36,530 bases of DNA from an uncultured Clostridia bacterium (GTDB taxonomy: Bacteria; Bacillota; Clostridia; TANB77; CAG-508), in the NCBI GenBank assembly GCA_934130435.1, contig CAKOYB010000012.1:1-36530 (forward strand). The letters run 5' to 3'. The notes below the pieces were generated by a model. It searched no databases and was not told the DNA's origin. It worked only from the letters and a program-made list of their open reading frames with translations. Each line of letters begins with the position of its first letter. Within the stretch, counting starts at the first letter, position 1. Of this stretch, positions 6,969-14,843 are shown one piece after another. A program made the translations under genes and the position numbers.

Positions 6969-7223
6969 ATGTTAGGATATTACATAAAAAGCACAATAGT
7001 ATTTTTAATAATATATTTTGCAGCAAAGAGAGTTGGGGATACAATGTTACATAATAGAACAGATATAAATTATAAAGATTATGTAAGAGGAGAACAAAAA
7101 GGAATGTGGTATACATTTTGTTTTATACCAATTTTAAGATTAATAGCACTGCTAATAATATTATGGTTGCCGTTTATTTCTAAAGAAAGTTTAGACAAGC
7201 TTTTTAATAAAAAGGAGGATTAA
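6969..7223 (+). CDS. Two-helix membrane protein
   Basis: I choose ATG 6969, because GAGGG lies 8-12 nt upstream, over GTG 6954, which lies inside the preceding gene. The 84-residue product has a hydrophobic helix at residues about 4-20 (YYIKSTIVFLIIYFAA) and another at about 47-70 (MWYTFCFIPILRLIALLIIL). It is followed by a Lys-rich tail. Function unknown. Confidence 0.5.
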   Translation: MLGYYIKSTIVFLIIYFAAKRVGDTMLHNRTDINYKDYVRGEQKGMWYTFCFIPILRLIALLIILWLPFISKESLDKLFNKKED

Positions 7224-7226
7224 TCT

Positions 7227-7484
7227 ATGACTAAAAATAGAGAAGAAAAGAAACAACAGCTCAAAAGAACTTTAGAAGATTATAGAGCGTTTGATGGAAA
7301 TGAAAAAGAAATTGAGAAAATAGAGAGAAAGTTACACGAAATAGAAATAGAAGAAGAGTTTGAAGAGTATAAAAAACACAGAATGGAATATTTAAGAATA
7401 AAAGCAGAACACAAAAAAGCAATGGCATTTATATCGCAAAAAGGAATGCAGGCAGAGTGGAATGGATTTAGATATGAGGAATAA
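7227..7484 (+). CDS. Highly charged coiled-coil protein
   Basis: This 85-residue protein starts behind AGGAGG. It is Glu/Lys-rich throughout (EKEIEKIERKLHEIEIEEEF), predicting one long helix or a coiled-coil dimer, with a non-helical end (QAEWNGFRYEE). No family is recognised. Confidence 0.45.
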   Translation: MTKNREEKKQQLKRTLEDYRAFDGNEKEIEKIERKLHEIEIEEEFEEYKKHRMEYLRIKAEHKKAMAFISQKGMQAEWNGFRYEE

Positions 7485-7515
7485 TAGAGAAAACAACAAA
7501 ATATAAAAACAAAAA

Positions 7516-7544
7516 GTAGTAAATACTACACAAGAGGTGTAGTA
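7516..7544 (+). promoter_or_regulatory. Hairpin over the Shine-Dalgarno of the next gene, with competing arm
   Basis: TACTACAC (7524-7531) pairs perfectly with GTGTAGTA (7537-7544) around AAGAG. The GAGGTG ribosome site (7534-7539) of the gene at 7546 falls in the loop and 3' arm. A second copy of the GTAGTA arm (7516-7521) could pair with the same TACTAC strand instead, giving two mutually exclusive folds. Confidence 0.45.
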
Positions 7545-7545
7545 A

Positions 7546-7758
7546 ATGACAGATAAAGAGATAATAGAGAAGTGGAAAGCAGGATTAAGCAAGAACAAAT
7601 TAGCAGAAATATATAGAAGAGAATATAATCAGCAAATAAAGATAATAAGAAGCACAGTAAGACACAGACATGATGGAACATTTATAAGCAATTATGAAGC
7701 ATTAGCAAAAGTAGAGAGAGTAATATATAGACATTTGAGAATAAAAGATTCAAAATAA
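7546..7758 (+). CDS. Small helix-turn-helix-like protein
   Basis: This 70-residue basic protein contains a probable HTH at residues about 3-35 (IIEKWKAGLSKNKLAEIYRR), similar to resolvase/transposase-type HTH_7 segments, then a basic stretch with RSTVRHRHDG. It is likely a DNA-binding regulator. Translation may be controlled by the hairpin that covers its ribosome site. It is placed just before dUTPase. Confidence 0.55.
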   Translation: MTDKEIIEKWKAGLSKNKLAEIYRREYNQQIKIIRSTVRHRHDGTFISNYEALAKVERVIYRHLRIKDSK

Positions 7759-7785
7759 ATAATATATAAGAAAGTAGGAAATAAA

Positions 7786-8274
7786 ATGAGAAAATTTGAA
7801 TATGTAAATAGAGTAATAAGTACTGGATTTGAAACAAAAGAGCCAGATTTTAAATTGCCGGAAAGAAAGACAAAGAAATCAGCTGGATATGATTTCGAAT
7901 GCATAGAAACAATTATAATACCACCTTATAAAATAGGAGATAAACCAATATTTGTACCAACAGGAGTAAAGTGTAAAATGCAAGATGATGAGTTTTTGAT
8001 GTTAGTAAATAGAAGCAGCAATCCTAAAAAGAAAAATTTAGTTATTCCAAATAGTATAGGAATAATAGATGCAGATTATTACGAAAATGAAGAAAATGAT
8101 GGAGAGATAATGTTTGCTTTTTACAATTTAAGCTCAGAACCAATAACAATAGAAAAAGGATATTGTATAGGACAAGGTATATTTCAAAAATATTATACAA
8201 CAGAAGATGATAAGGCAGTAGGAAAAAGAATGGGAGGGTTTGGAAGTACTAATAATAAGAGAGGAGAAAGTTAA
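7786..8274 (+). CDS. dut: dUTP diphosphatase (trimeric dUTPase family)
   Basis: This 162-residue protein carries the dUTPase motifs in order: motif 1 SAGYDFEC, motif 2 NRSSNPKKKN, motif 3 GIIDADYYENEENDGEI, a motif 4-like GYCIGQGIFQ, and the C-terminal motif 5 RMGGFGST, which closes over the active site. The enzyme hydrolyses dUTP to dUMP and PPi, keeping uracil out of phage DNA and supplying dUMP. Length and motif order are normal. ATG 7786 is preceded by a modest AAGTAGGAA site. Phage dUTPases can also act as regulators, but nothing here shows that. Confidence 0.92.
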   Translation: MRKFEYVNRVISTGFETKEPDFKLPERKTKKSAGYDFECIETIIIPPYKIGDKPIFVPTGVKCKMQDDEFLMLVNRSSNPKKKNLVIPNSIGIIDADYYENEENDGEIMFAFYNLSSEPITIEKGYCIGQGIFQKYYTTEDDKAVGKRMGGFGSTNNKRGES

Positions 8275-8448
8275 ATGAAGTTAGACAAAAGAATAGAACA
8301 AGCTATAGGTTACAATGTAAAGCAAATATTAATAAATAACAAATCATATAAAGCTTTAGAAAAAGAAACAAAACAATTATTACACCAAAGTAATGTAAAG
8401 ATAATATTTGATGAGAATCAAAAAGAATTTATGTGTAAATTTGAATAG
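8275..8448 (+). CDS. Small hypothetical protein
   Basis: This 57-residue ORF starts one base after the dUTPase stop (TTAAATG), with GAGGAGAAAG upstream. It is Lys-rich and mostly helical (RIEQAIGYNVKQILINNKSY; KALEKETKQLLHQ). Its stop overlaps the AGGAGG site of the next gene. Operon position and good ribosome sites support it as a real gene; function unknown. Confidence 0.5.
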   Translation: MKLDKRIEQAIGYNVKQILINNKSYKALEKETKQLLHQSNVKIIFDENQKEFMCKFE

Positions 8449-8457
8449 GAGGAACAA

Positions 8458-8934
8458 ATGAATAAAGAAACTTTAATAGAATTATTGAGAGATTATAAAG
8501 AAAATAAGGCAAAATTAAATATTAAGCTTAAAGAATTGAAAACAGCAAGAATAAATTTAAAGAGCAATGATTTTGAAACAAGTATAACATCGATGTTTGG
8601 AATTAATCAAGATATACATAGCAAGAATAAAATAAGCAACAAAGTTTTAGCAAAGGTTGAAGATAATGAAAAAAAGAAAGAAGAAGCGGAACAAAAAATA
8701 GAAGATCTAGAAAAAGAAGTTAGAGAATTAAGAGAAAAAGTAGATTTAATAGATGATAGATTAGCTGCATTAAAATATAGAGAAAAAGAGTTGTTGATTG
8801 CCTATCATGTAGAAGGTAGAACATATTCGGACATAGGAAATAATCTATACTTTAAATTATTTAATCAAACAAGAGATGCTGATACAATAAAAGATATAGT
8901 AGGAAAAGCAACGGAAAAAATGTTAAAATTATAA
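8458..8934 (+). CDS. Sigma-70 region-4-like phage regulator, probable late-gene activator
   Basis: This 158-residue protein has a long coiled coil (residues about 60-105, rich in Glu/Lys/Leu) followed by a sigma-4-type helix-turn-helix: LAALKYREKELLIAYHVEGR, then TYSDIGNNLYFKL. Proteins of this kind (ArpU/RinA-like) lie at the end of phage early operons and switch on the packaging and structural operon. It is the last gene before the late leader at 8935-9242, which has a good -10 box but a poor -35, as expected for an activated promoter. AGGAGG precedes ATG 8458. Confidence 0.65.
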   Translation: MNKETLIELLRDYKENKAKLNIKLKELKTARINLKSNDFETSITSMFGINQDIHSKNKISNKVLAKVEDNEKKKEEAEQKIEDLEKEVRELREKVDLIDDRLAALKYREKELLIAYHVEGRTYSDIGNNLYFKLFNQTRDADTIKDIVGKATEKMLKL

Positions 8935-9242
8935 AATACCCTATTTTTCTCCTCAAAATAAGGTATTAATTACTAAATGTATATAGTATAATAATAATAA
9001 TTAAATTACCTTAAGTGAAGAATACCACTTAAAGGTAACAAAAATTCCCTATGGAAAGAGTAAATGTTAAAAATGTTTACTCTTTTATTTATGTTTAAAT
9101 TATAAGCTATTACCATCAATGTTAGATAAGATGATAATATAAATGTATCAAAATTGATACAAACTCCGAAGATTCTTTTGTTTTATTATATTCTCTCTTG
9201 AACTTTCTAGCAGTTCAAATTAATTTTAAATGGAGGACCTGT
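8935..9242 (+). promoter_or_regulatory. Late-operon leader: promoter, hairpins, palindromes
   Basis: This 308-nt gene-free stretch holds, in order: an imperfect hairpin TACCCTATTTT/AAAATAAGGTA (about 8937-8965); a TATAAT box (8987-8992) with a poor -35; a long hairpin TTACCTTAAGTG/CACTTAAAGGTAA (9006-9038, one bulge); a terminator (9055-9087); the 18-nt palindrome TGTATCAAAATTGATACA (9144-9161); and the inverted repeat TTGAACT-N7-AGTTCAA (9198-9218). It is the likely control point for late transcription, possibly by activation plus antitermination. It may also hold the packaging start site, which cannot be placed from sequence alone. Confidence 0.55.
9055..9087 (+). terminator. Intrinsic terminator in late leader
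   Basis: AAAGAGTAAA (9055-9064) pairs perfectly with TTTACTCTTT (9076-9085) around an 11-nt loop and continues into TTTTATTTATG. It lies downstream of the candidate late promoter, so it must be overridden or must act on early transcripts running in from dUTPase and the late regulator. Confidence 0.65.
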
Positions 9243-9407
9243 ATGAATAAAATATATGAAATATTAGAAGCGAAAAAAAGAAACAAATTAGAAGAACAAA
9301 TCTATAAAAACTATAAAAATTTTTCTAATAAAGAGTGTTTTAATTACAATCATTGTATGAAAAGAAAATGTAAAGATTGTTCAAAAATGAAAAAATGTAC
9401 TACTTAA
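9243..9407 (+). CDS. Small Cys-rich protein before terminase
   Basis: This 54-residue ORF starts at ATG 9243 behind TGGAGG; TTA/ATT codons upstream give no better start. It is Lys-rich with Cys residues in ECFNYNHCMKRKCKDCSKMKKC, a probable zinc-binding knuckle. It is the first gene of the late operon, before small terminase. Function unknown; a nucleic-acid-binding or packaging role is only a guess from position. Confidence 0.5.
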   Translation: MNKIYEILEAKKRNKLEEQIYKNYKNFSNKECFNYNHCMKRKCKDCSKMKKCTT

Positions 9408-9427
9408 TATTACAGGGAGATGATATT

Positions 9428-9848
9428 ATGAGAAAAAGACATCCGGGTGGAAGACCGCCAAAATATACAGAAGCTGAAAAGATGGAATATAAAATAAGTA
9501 AATATTTTGAAAGTTGTTTTATTCCTTCAAGGGATAGAGCTGGAAATATTTTAAGAGATGAAAAACGGAAATGTAATAAAGACTCAAATAAGACCTTTTA
9601 CTATATCAGGTCTTGCTGATGCATTAGACATGAGTAGACAATCACTATTGAATTATAGTCAAAAAGAGGAGTTTTTTGACACGATAACGCGTGCAAAAAG
9701 AAAATGTGAAGTATATGCAGAAGAACAGTTATTTGACAAGAGCGGAGTTACTGGTGCAAAGTTTAGCTTGGCTAATAATTTTGATGGTTGGAAGGATAAA
9801 CAAGAAATTGAACATTCAGGTCTTTTAAAATTGGAAGATGTTTTATGA
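9428..9848 (+). CDS. terS: Terminase small subunit, requires +1 frameshift at CGG
   Basis: The start is ATG 9428 behind GGGAGATG. Frame 0 gives 46 residues (MRKRHPGGRPPKYTEAEKME..., ILRDEK) and would end out of family at 9619. Skipping the C of in-frame CGG (9566) continues into GNVIKTQIRPFTISGLADAL, DMSRQSLLNY, AEEQLFDKSGVTGAKFSLAN and NFDGWKDKQEIEH, the rest of a typical P22-gp3-like small terminase. The full product is 139 residues. Both halves belong to one known family, so the shift is well supported. The protein recognises phage DNA and regulates the large subunit. Its stop overlaps the TerL start (ATGA), and TerL has a weak ribosome site, so TerL translation may also depend on ribosomes that have shifted. 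Confidence 0.88.
9563..9569 (+). other. +1 frameshift site AAA-CGG-A (small terminase)
   Basis: The frame-0 codons are GAA AAA (9563-9565) CGG (9566-9568) AAA. The new frame begins at GGA (9567-9569). A stop in the new frame at 9552-9554 and the frame-0 stop at 9617-9619 bound the shift to 65 nt, and CGG is the only CGG in it. The joined protein reads DEK-GNVIK, matching the family without an extra residue. Lys-tRNA re-pairing from AAA to AAC is poor, so the mechanism may not be simple slippage. Confidence 0.85.
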
Positions 9849-11659
9849 TATATACAGCCAAGACTTTAATAGAAAAAAGAAAAGAAAAATGGGAAAATTC
9901 TCAAAATATTGAAGAAGATAAGAGGTTTAGAGAAGCCGTTGCAAACGAGTTATACCTAAACAGAATGCTTTTATCAGAAGTAAAAGAAAATCCTGAATAT
10001 TTAATAGAATTAGAATTTGTTATAGTTAATAAGAAACAAAGAACAGTACCGTTTTTTATAAATGATGTTCAACAGGAATTTATAAAGATATTAAACCAAG
10101 CCAAAAAAGATTATGCAAAAGGATTAATAACAGATATGACGTTTTTAGTATTAAAAGGTAGACAACAAGGCTTCACATCACTAATAACAGCATATCAATT
10201 AGCTTTTTCGCTACTAAATCGAAACTTTCAAGGTTTTACTTTAGCTGATAAGACCGATAATACAGAATCTATATTTCAAAATAAAGCTAAATTTCCATAT
10301 GAACAACTTCCTGATGTTATTAAACCAACTGAAAAGTTTAATAATAAAAGACAATTGCTATTTGAAAAGTTAAATTCGAATTGGAGTGTAGATACTGCGA
10401 CAGATAATGTTGGACGTTCAAGGACAATTAATTTTTTTCATGGTTCTGAATGTGCATTCTGGAAAAGTATTTCAAAAGTTCAAGCTGGATTAGGAGAGGC
10501 TTTTACAATAGATTGTATAAAAATATATGAAAGTACTGCAAACGGATATAATGATTTTCAAAAAATGTGGGAAAATGGCAGTGGAATAAAATGTTTTTTT
10601 GAATGGTGGAAAACAAAAGAGTACAGAACAAATTTTGAAAATGATGAAATAAAAAATACTTTTATAAACAAGATATATAGTAGCAAAGATTGGATCTTCG
10701 AAAGAATTAAAGTTTTAATAGAATCGAAACATTTAAGTCTTGAACAAGTATATTGGTATTATAAAAAATATGAAAATTATATTGATAAAGATTTGATAAA
10801 GCAAGAATATCCTTGTAGTAGTGAAGAAGCTTTTTTGGCATCTGGGGATTGTGTTTTCGATAAAGAAAATATAATTAATAGGTTGCAAGAGTTGCAAATG
10901 CCTATTAAACAAGGATATTTTAAATATGAAACATATTATGATGAACAAGAAAATGAAGTGTTAATAGCTAATGATTCAATTCAATGGTTTGATAGTTTAT
11001 ATGGTTATATAAAAATATATGAAGAACCACTTGAGGGATATCCTTATGTTATCGGTGGAGATACAGCCGGTGAGGGTTCTGATAATTTTGCTGGTCAAAT
11101 ATTAAATAATGTAACTGGAAATCAAGCAGCTGTACTAAAGCATCAATTTGATGAAGATATGTATGCAAAACAGATGTATTGTTTAGGTGTTTATTATAAT
11201 AACGCATTGATTGGCGTAGAAACTAATTATAGCACATATCCAAACAAAGAATTAGAACGATTGCAATATCCTAATTTATATATAAGAGAGAAAGAAGACA
11301 CATATACTCATAAGACAATTAAATCATATGGATTTGAAACTAATAAGAAAACAAGACCTATAATAATAGCAGGATTAGTCGAAGAATATAGAGATAATAT
11401 TAAGCTAGTAAATGACAGAGATACATTAAAAGAAGCTGTAACATTTATAAAAAATGAAAATGGTAGACCTGAAGCGCAAGAGGGGTATCATGATGATTTA
11501 ACAATGGCAAATGCAATAGCACATTATATAAGGCCTGCTCAAACATATTTGATTCAGAAAAAAGAAACTGAAAATATTAACAAATATAATCCATTAGATG
11601 AATTATATGAAGAAGACTCAATAAATTCAGATTTTGGAATGCAAATAAATATAATATAA
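9845..11659 (+). CDS. terL: Terminase large subunit
   Basis: This 604-residue protein has an N-terminal packaging ATPase: a Walker-A-like GRQQGFTS at residues 105-112 and a Walker-B-like hydrophobic-acidic strand at INFFHGSECAFW. The C-terminal RNase-H-fold nuclease has its first Asp in GGDTAGEGSDN (D406), a middle Glu in GVETNYS, and the last Asp pair in GYHDDLTMANAIA (D550/D551). It pumps DNA into the prohead and cuts concatemers. It begins inside the small-terminase stop. Length and motif order are normal. Confidence 0.95.
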   Translation: MIYTAKTLIEKRKEKWENSQNIEEDKRFREAVANELYLNRMLLSEVKENPEYLIELEFVIVNKKQRTVPFFINDVQQEFIKILNQAKKDYAKGLITDMTFLVLKGRQQGFTSLITAYQLAFSLLNRNFQGFTLADKTDNTESIFQNKAKFPYEQLPDVIKPTEKFNNKRQLLFEKLNSNWSVDTATDNVGRSRTINFFHGSECAFWKSISKVQAGLGEAFTIDCIKIYESTANGYNDFQKMWENGSGIKCFFEWWKTKEYRTNFENDEIKNTFINKIYSSKDWIFERIKVLIESKHLSLEQVYWYYKKYENYIDKDLIKQEYPCSSEEAFLASGDCVFDKENIINRLQELQMPIKQGYFKYETYYDEQENEVLIANDSIQWFDSLYGYIKIYEEPLEGYPYVIGGDTAGEGSDNFAGQILNNVTGNQAAVLKHQFDEDMYAKQMYCLGVYYNNALIGVETNYSTYPNKELERLQYPNLYIREKEDTYTHKTIKSYGFETNKKTRPIIIAGLVEEYRDNIKLVNDRDTLKEAVTFIKNENGRPEAQEGYHDDLTMANAIAHYIRPAQTYLIQKKETENINKYNPLDELYEEDSINSDFGMQINII

Positions 11660-11670
11660 GGTGATAAAAA

Positions 11671-11928
11671 ATGAATATAATTTTGATTATGATAGCTACT
11701 GCAGCTATCTTTTTTATTGGAATAAAAGTTGGATATAGTATGGGACTACAAGAATATAAAACTTTTTCAACAGAAACAAAAATACAAAAATTAAAAAGAA
11801 CGATACCTTTTACAAAGGAATATAAAGAAGAACAGAAAGATAAAGAGGAAATTATTAGATTGAATAAAATAATGAATAACATAGATAATTTCAATGGAAA
11901 AAAAGAGGGGCAGGAGGATGTTGATTAA
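11671..11928 (+). CDS. Small membrane-anchored protein between terminase and portal
   Basis: This 85-residue protein has one N-terminal transmembrane helix (residues about 2-22, IILIMIATAAIFFIGIKVGY) followed by a charged helical tail. It lies 11 nt after TerL and its stop overlaps the portal ATG (TAATG). Similar small anchored proteins appear between terminase and portal in other Firmicute phages without known function. Confidence 0.5.
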   Translation: MNIILIMIATAAIFFIGIKVGYSMGLQEYKTFSTETKIQKLKRTIPFTKEYKEEQKDKEEIIRLNKIMNNIDNFNGKKEGQEDVD

Positions 11929-13730
11929 TGGATGAAGAAAACTTGACACAAATCTGGAAACAATATAGCCAAATTAAACAATACTTAACTGGCAAAAACT
12001 ATTATGAACAATTAGAAATGAATTATAATTTCGCAAAAGGAGATCAATGGGAGAACTTGAAAAGTGGCGGAATGCCTATGCCTGTTGATAATATTATTAC
12101 TCCTGTTTGTAATTATAAGATTGGTGTTATTTCTCAAAATAATATGACTATAACATTTACAAACGAAAATTTCAGGAAAGAAGATTTAGAGGAATTGGAG
12201 GATGGCACAAATTTCAGAAAAATAGCAGATGAAGTCATAGAAAAAATAAATAAGAATATAAATAGATTTTTTGAAGCTAATAATTTAGAAAATAACACAT
12301 GGGATTACGATGAAGAAAATTGTATAAGTGGAAATGTTGGAATGTATATATATGAAGATGAAGAGAATATTAAAAAAGCTGATATGATATATGGAAATAA
12401 TATATTCTTTTCTGATGAAAATAATAATGATATACAAGACCAAAGTTTCATATTAATTACATTTAGAAGACCTGTTGAAAAAATAAGAGAAGAAGCTAAA
12501 AAACATGGACTTACTGCAGAAAAAATATCTCAAATTGTAGCTGACAATAATACAAATGAGCAAGTTGGAAATAAAGATGAAGTAAGAGATGAACAAGGAA
12601 AAGCTTTATGTATTTTGAAATTATACAAAAAAGAGAAAGAAACAACTAGAATACAAGAAAAAACAGTAATAAATGGTAATGGAGAACCTGAAACAATTCA
12701 AGAAGAAATTAAAGAAAAGAAAGTAACAGTACATATGATGAAATCTACTAAGAATGTGATATATGTACCAGAAACAGATTTAGGGCTTACTTTATATCCA
12801 GTAGCATTAAATACTTGGATAAATGAAAAGAATAGCATACGAGGAAGAGGAGAACCTCAGGATAAGATTGTAAATCAGATAGAAATTAATAAAACAATGG
12901 CGAGAAGAGATATTGCAATTGCATTAACAGCTTATCCTAAGGCTGCTTATAATAGTAATATGATTGAGAACCCTAATGCCCTTGATAAAGTTGGAGTTGC
13001 TATTGAAGTAAAAGATAGATCTGTTCAAAATGTAAAAAATGCCATAGATTATTTACAACCTGCTCAGGTTAGTCCAGATGCTAAGAATTTTTGCGATGAA
13101 TTAAGCCAAAAAACTAAAGATAACGCAAGTGCTAGTGATTCTGCGTTAGGTAACATAAATCCTGAAAAAGCAAGTGGTCGTTCAATTATAGCTGTAAGAG
13201 ATGCTGCTGCTGTTCCTATAAATGTACATGTAGCACGAAAGAAAAAATTTTATGAAGATATTGGAAGAATACTATTTGATTTTATGCAAAATGTTGATGT
13301 TGATGGCCAACAAGTAATAATTAGTAATGTGGATGAAGAAACTGGTCTATCTAATACTAATGTTGAGCAAATACCTTATGAGATTATGCAAAAATTAAAA
13401 GTAGGCGTAAAAGTAAATGTATCACAAACAGATCCATTTTCTATATTAGCTATGGAAGAAATGTGGGACAGTTTATTTGAAAGACAAGCTATTACTTTTG
13501 AAGAATGGGTTTCAGGTTTAACAAATAATTCAAAGTATAATAAAAGTAAATTAGAAGAAATTATTAAGAAACGTAAAGAAAAAGAGAAAGAGATGGCTTT
13601 AATTCAACAACAAATTACAGAACAACAATCTCAAATATCTGGAATGTTACAAGATAAAAATAATCAAGAAATAGCTAATATAGCTAGTGATATAGATACA
13701 CAGCAAAATCAATTATTAGGAGGGCAATAA
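11928..13730 (+). CDS. Portal protein
   Basis: This 600-residue protein lies directly after terminase and before scaffold and capsid, and is the right size for a podovirus portal. Its N-terminus (QYLTGKNYYEQLEMNYNFAK, GDQWENL, PMPVDNIITPVCNYKIGVIS) matches portal proteins of this group. The C-terminus is a long Gln/Glu/Lys-rich helix (EKEKEMALIQQQITEQQSQI) as in the portal crown or barrel. The dodecameric portal forms the DNA channel at the head vertex, docks terminase and nucleates assembly. CAGGAGG precedes ATG 11928. Confidence 0.88.
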   Translation: MDEENLTQIWKQYSQIKQYLTGKNYYEQLEMNYNFAKGDQWENLKSGGMPMPVDNIITPVCNYKIGVISQNNMTITFTNENFRKEDLEELEDGTNFRKIADEVIEKINKNINRFFEANNLENNTWDYDEENCISGNVGMYIYEDEENIKKADMIYGNNIFFSDENNNDIQDQSFILITFRRPVEKIREEAKKHGLTAEKISQIVADNNTNEQVGNKDEVRDEQGKALCILKLYKKEKETTRIQEKTVINGNGEPETIQEEIKEKKVTVHMMKSTKNVIYVPETDLGLTLYPVALNTWINEKNSIRGRGEPQDKIVNQIEINKTMARRDIAIALTAYPKAAYNSNMIENPNALDKVGVAIEVKDRSVQNVKNAIDYLQPAQVSPDAKNFCDELSQKTKDNASASDSALGNINPEKASGRSIIAVRDAAAVPINVHVARKKKFYEDIGRILFDFMQNVDVDGQQVIISNVDEETGLSNTNVEQIPYEIMQKLKVGVKVNVSQTDPFSILAMEEMWDSLFERQAITFEEWVSGLTNNSKYNKSKLEEIIKKRKEKEKEMALIQQQITEQQSQISGMLQDKNNQEIANIASDIDTQQNQLLGGQ

Positions 13731-13731
13731 A

Positions 13732-13884
13732 ATGAAATGTAAAAATTGTACTTTAATTGAGATGAGAGTAATGGTAAGAAATGACAAAGAAGTAGTATAC
13801 TATTGCCCTAAATGTCATGAAATAGCAAAAATTAGTATAGATGAAGAACAAGATATATTAGACAAAGAAAAACAAGTTAAATAA
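13732..13884 (+). CDS. Small zinc-ribbon protein after portal
   Basis: This 50-residue ORF starts at ATG 13732 behind TTAGGAGGGC. It has CKNC near residue 3 and CPKCH near residue 30, a classic zinc ribbon, and an acidic-basic helical tail. It begins one base after the portal stop and ends at a terminator. Small zinc ribbons (Com-like) near head genes are known in other phages; function here is unknown. Confidence 0.6.
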   Translation: MKCKNCTLIEMRVMVRNDKEVVYYCPKCHEIAKISIDEEQDILDKEKQVK

Positions 13885-13902
13885 CACCTTAGGGTGTTTT
13901 TT
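13883..13902 (+). terminator. Intrinsic terminator between portal and scaffold
   Basis: AACACC (13883-13888) and GGTGTT (13893-13898) form a 6-bp stem with loop TTAG, followed by a T6 run. It lies inside the structural operon, right after the small zinc-ribbon gene, so it probably reduces transcription or marks the end of the packaging transcript. Confidence 0.7.
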
Positions 13903-13907
13903 ATATG

Positions 13908-13927
13908 TCTCAAAACATGTTCTGAGA
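13908..13927. promoter_or_regulatory. 20-nt near-palindrome upstream of scaffold
   Basis: TCTCAAAACATGTTCTGAGA matches its own reverse complement at 18 of 20 positions. It follows the terminator at 13883-13902 and precedes the scaffold gene by about 60 nt. It could be an operator or a second hairpin. No convincing -35/-10 pair was found next to it. Confidence 0.4.
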
Positions 13928-13987
13928 TTAAGCAGATAGTCATGGGATTTTAATTAATAGTCGACAGACTTTAAATTGGGAGAAATT

Positions 13988-14821
13988 ATGGAAGAAAATG
14001 AAAGTATAGTTGAAGAAACTATCGTTGACAACGACGAAACAGTTGGGAATGTTGAAGTTGAGCAAGAAAATGTTCAAGATAATCAACAAGAGCAATCAGA
14101 AGCAGTTGTAGATACTACAACTAATTCAACACAAGAAGTTCAGAGTGAAGAATCTGAACCAAAATCACATTCTAGGATGTATACAGAAGAAGAATATCAA
14201 AGAGCAATAAACAAGATAATTGCTAGAGAAAGAGGAAATAAAGAAAAAGAAATAAATCCTTTACTAGCAACTTTAAAAGCTGTTGGTTTTGATGGTAAAA
14301 CTCCTCAAGAAGTTAATCAAAAGCTTCGTCAAAATTATAAAGACCAAGGAGTTAACTTGCCAGATTACAAAGAAAATATGTCTGAAAGAGAACAAAAAGC
14401 TCTTGCTAAATTAGATGCTGATGAAGTTATTGAATTAGGAGAACAAGCAATGCAGGAGAGATTTGGAGAATTGTATAGAAAATACAAGGAAAACAATATT
14501 TCTATAAGAGAACAAGAAGAAATGAATCTAATTGGTAAAGCTCATTCAATAAGATTAGCAAAAAAAGAGCTTTTATCAGTTGGGGCAGACCCTAATATTG
14601 TAGAAAGTGACAAATTTAAAAAGTTTGCACAAAGATACGCTGATAATGTTTCTGTAAAAGAAATTTATGAAGACTATAAAGAAAAATACGGAGTCAAACC
14701 AAGTAAACCAGCAAGCGCAGGAAGTGTTAAAACAACACATTCAGAGGTACAAACCAATTACAATGAAATGTCTAATGAAGACTTTGAAAAAGAATTGCAA
14801 AGAGTAATTGGTGGAATTTAA
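13988..14821 (+). CDS. Capsid scaffolding protein
   Basis: The start is ATG 13988, with GGGAGAA just upstream; TTG 13976 would precede that site. The 277-residue protein is highly charged: an acidic Glu/Gln/Val-rich N-terminus, a central helical region (EEEYQRAINKIIARERGNKE), and a C-terminus ending in EMSNEDFEKELQRVI. This composition and its place immediately before the major capsid gene are typical of internal scaffolds that guide shell assembly and then leave. Confidence 0.8.
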   Translation: MEENESIVEETIVDNDETVGNVEVEQENVQDNQQEQSEAVVDTTTNSTQEVQSEESEPKSHSRMYTEEEYQRAINKIIARERGNKEKEINPLLATLKAVGFDGKTPQEVNQKLRQNYKDQGVNLPDYKENMSEREQKALAKLDADEVIELGEQAMQERFGELYRKYKENNISIREQEEMNLIGKAHSIRLAKKELLSVGADPNIVESDKFKKFAQRYADNVSVKEIYEDYKEKYGVKPSKPASAGSVKTTHSEVQTNYNEMSNEDFEKELQRVIGGI

Positions 14822-14843
14822 AAAAGAAAGGAAATGATTAATT

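Noticed and set aside
9190..9225. tRNA-like T-arm (AGTTCAAAT)
   Set aside because: It is one arm of the inverted repeat TTGAACT-N7-AGTTCAA; no acceptor stem, D-arm or anticodon arm can be built around it. No tRNA gene was found anywhere in the window, so no phage-encoded frameshift suppressor tRNA is visible.
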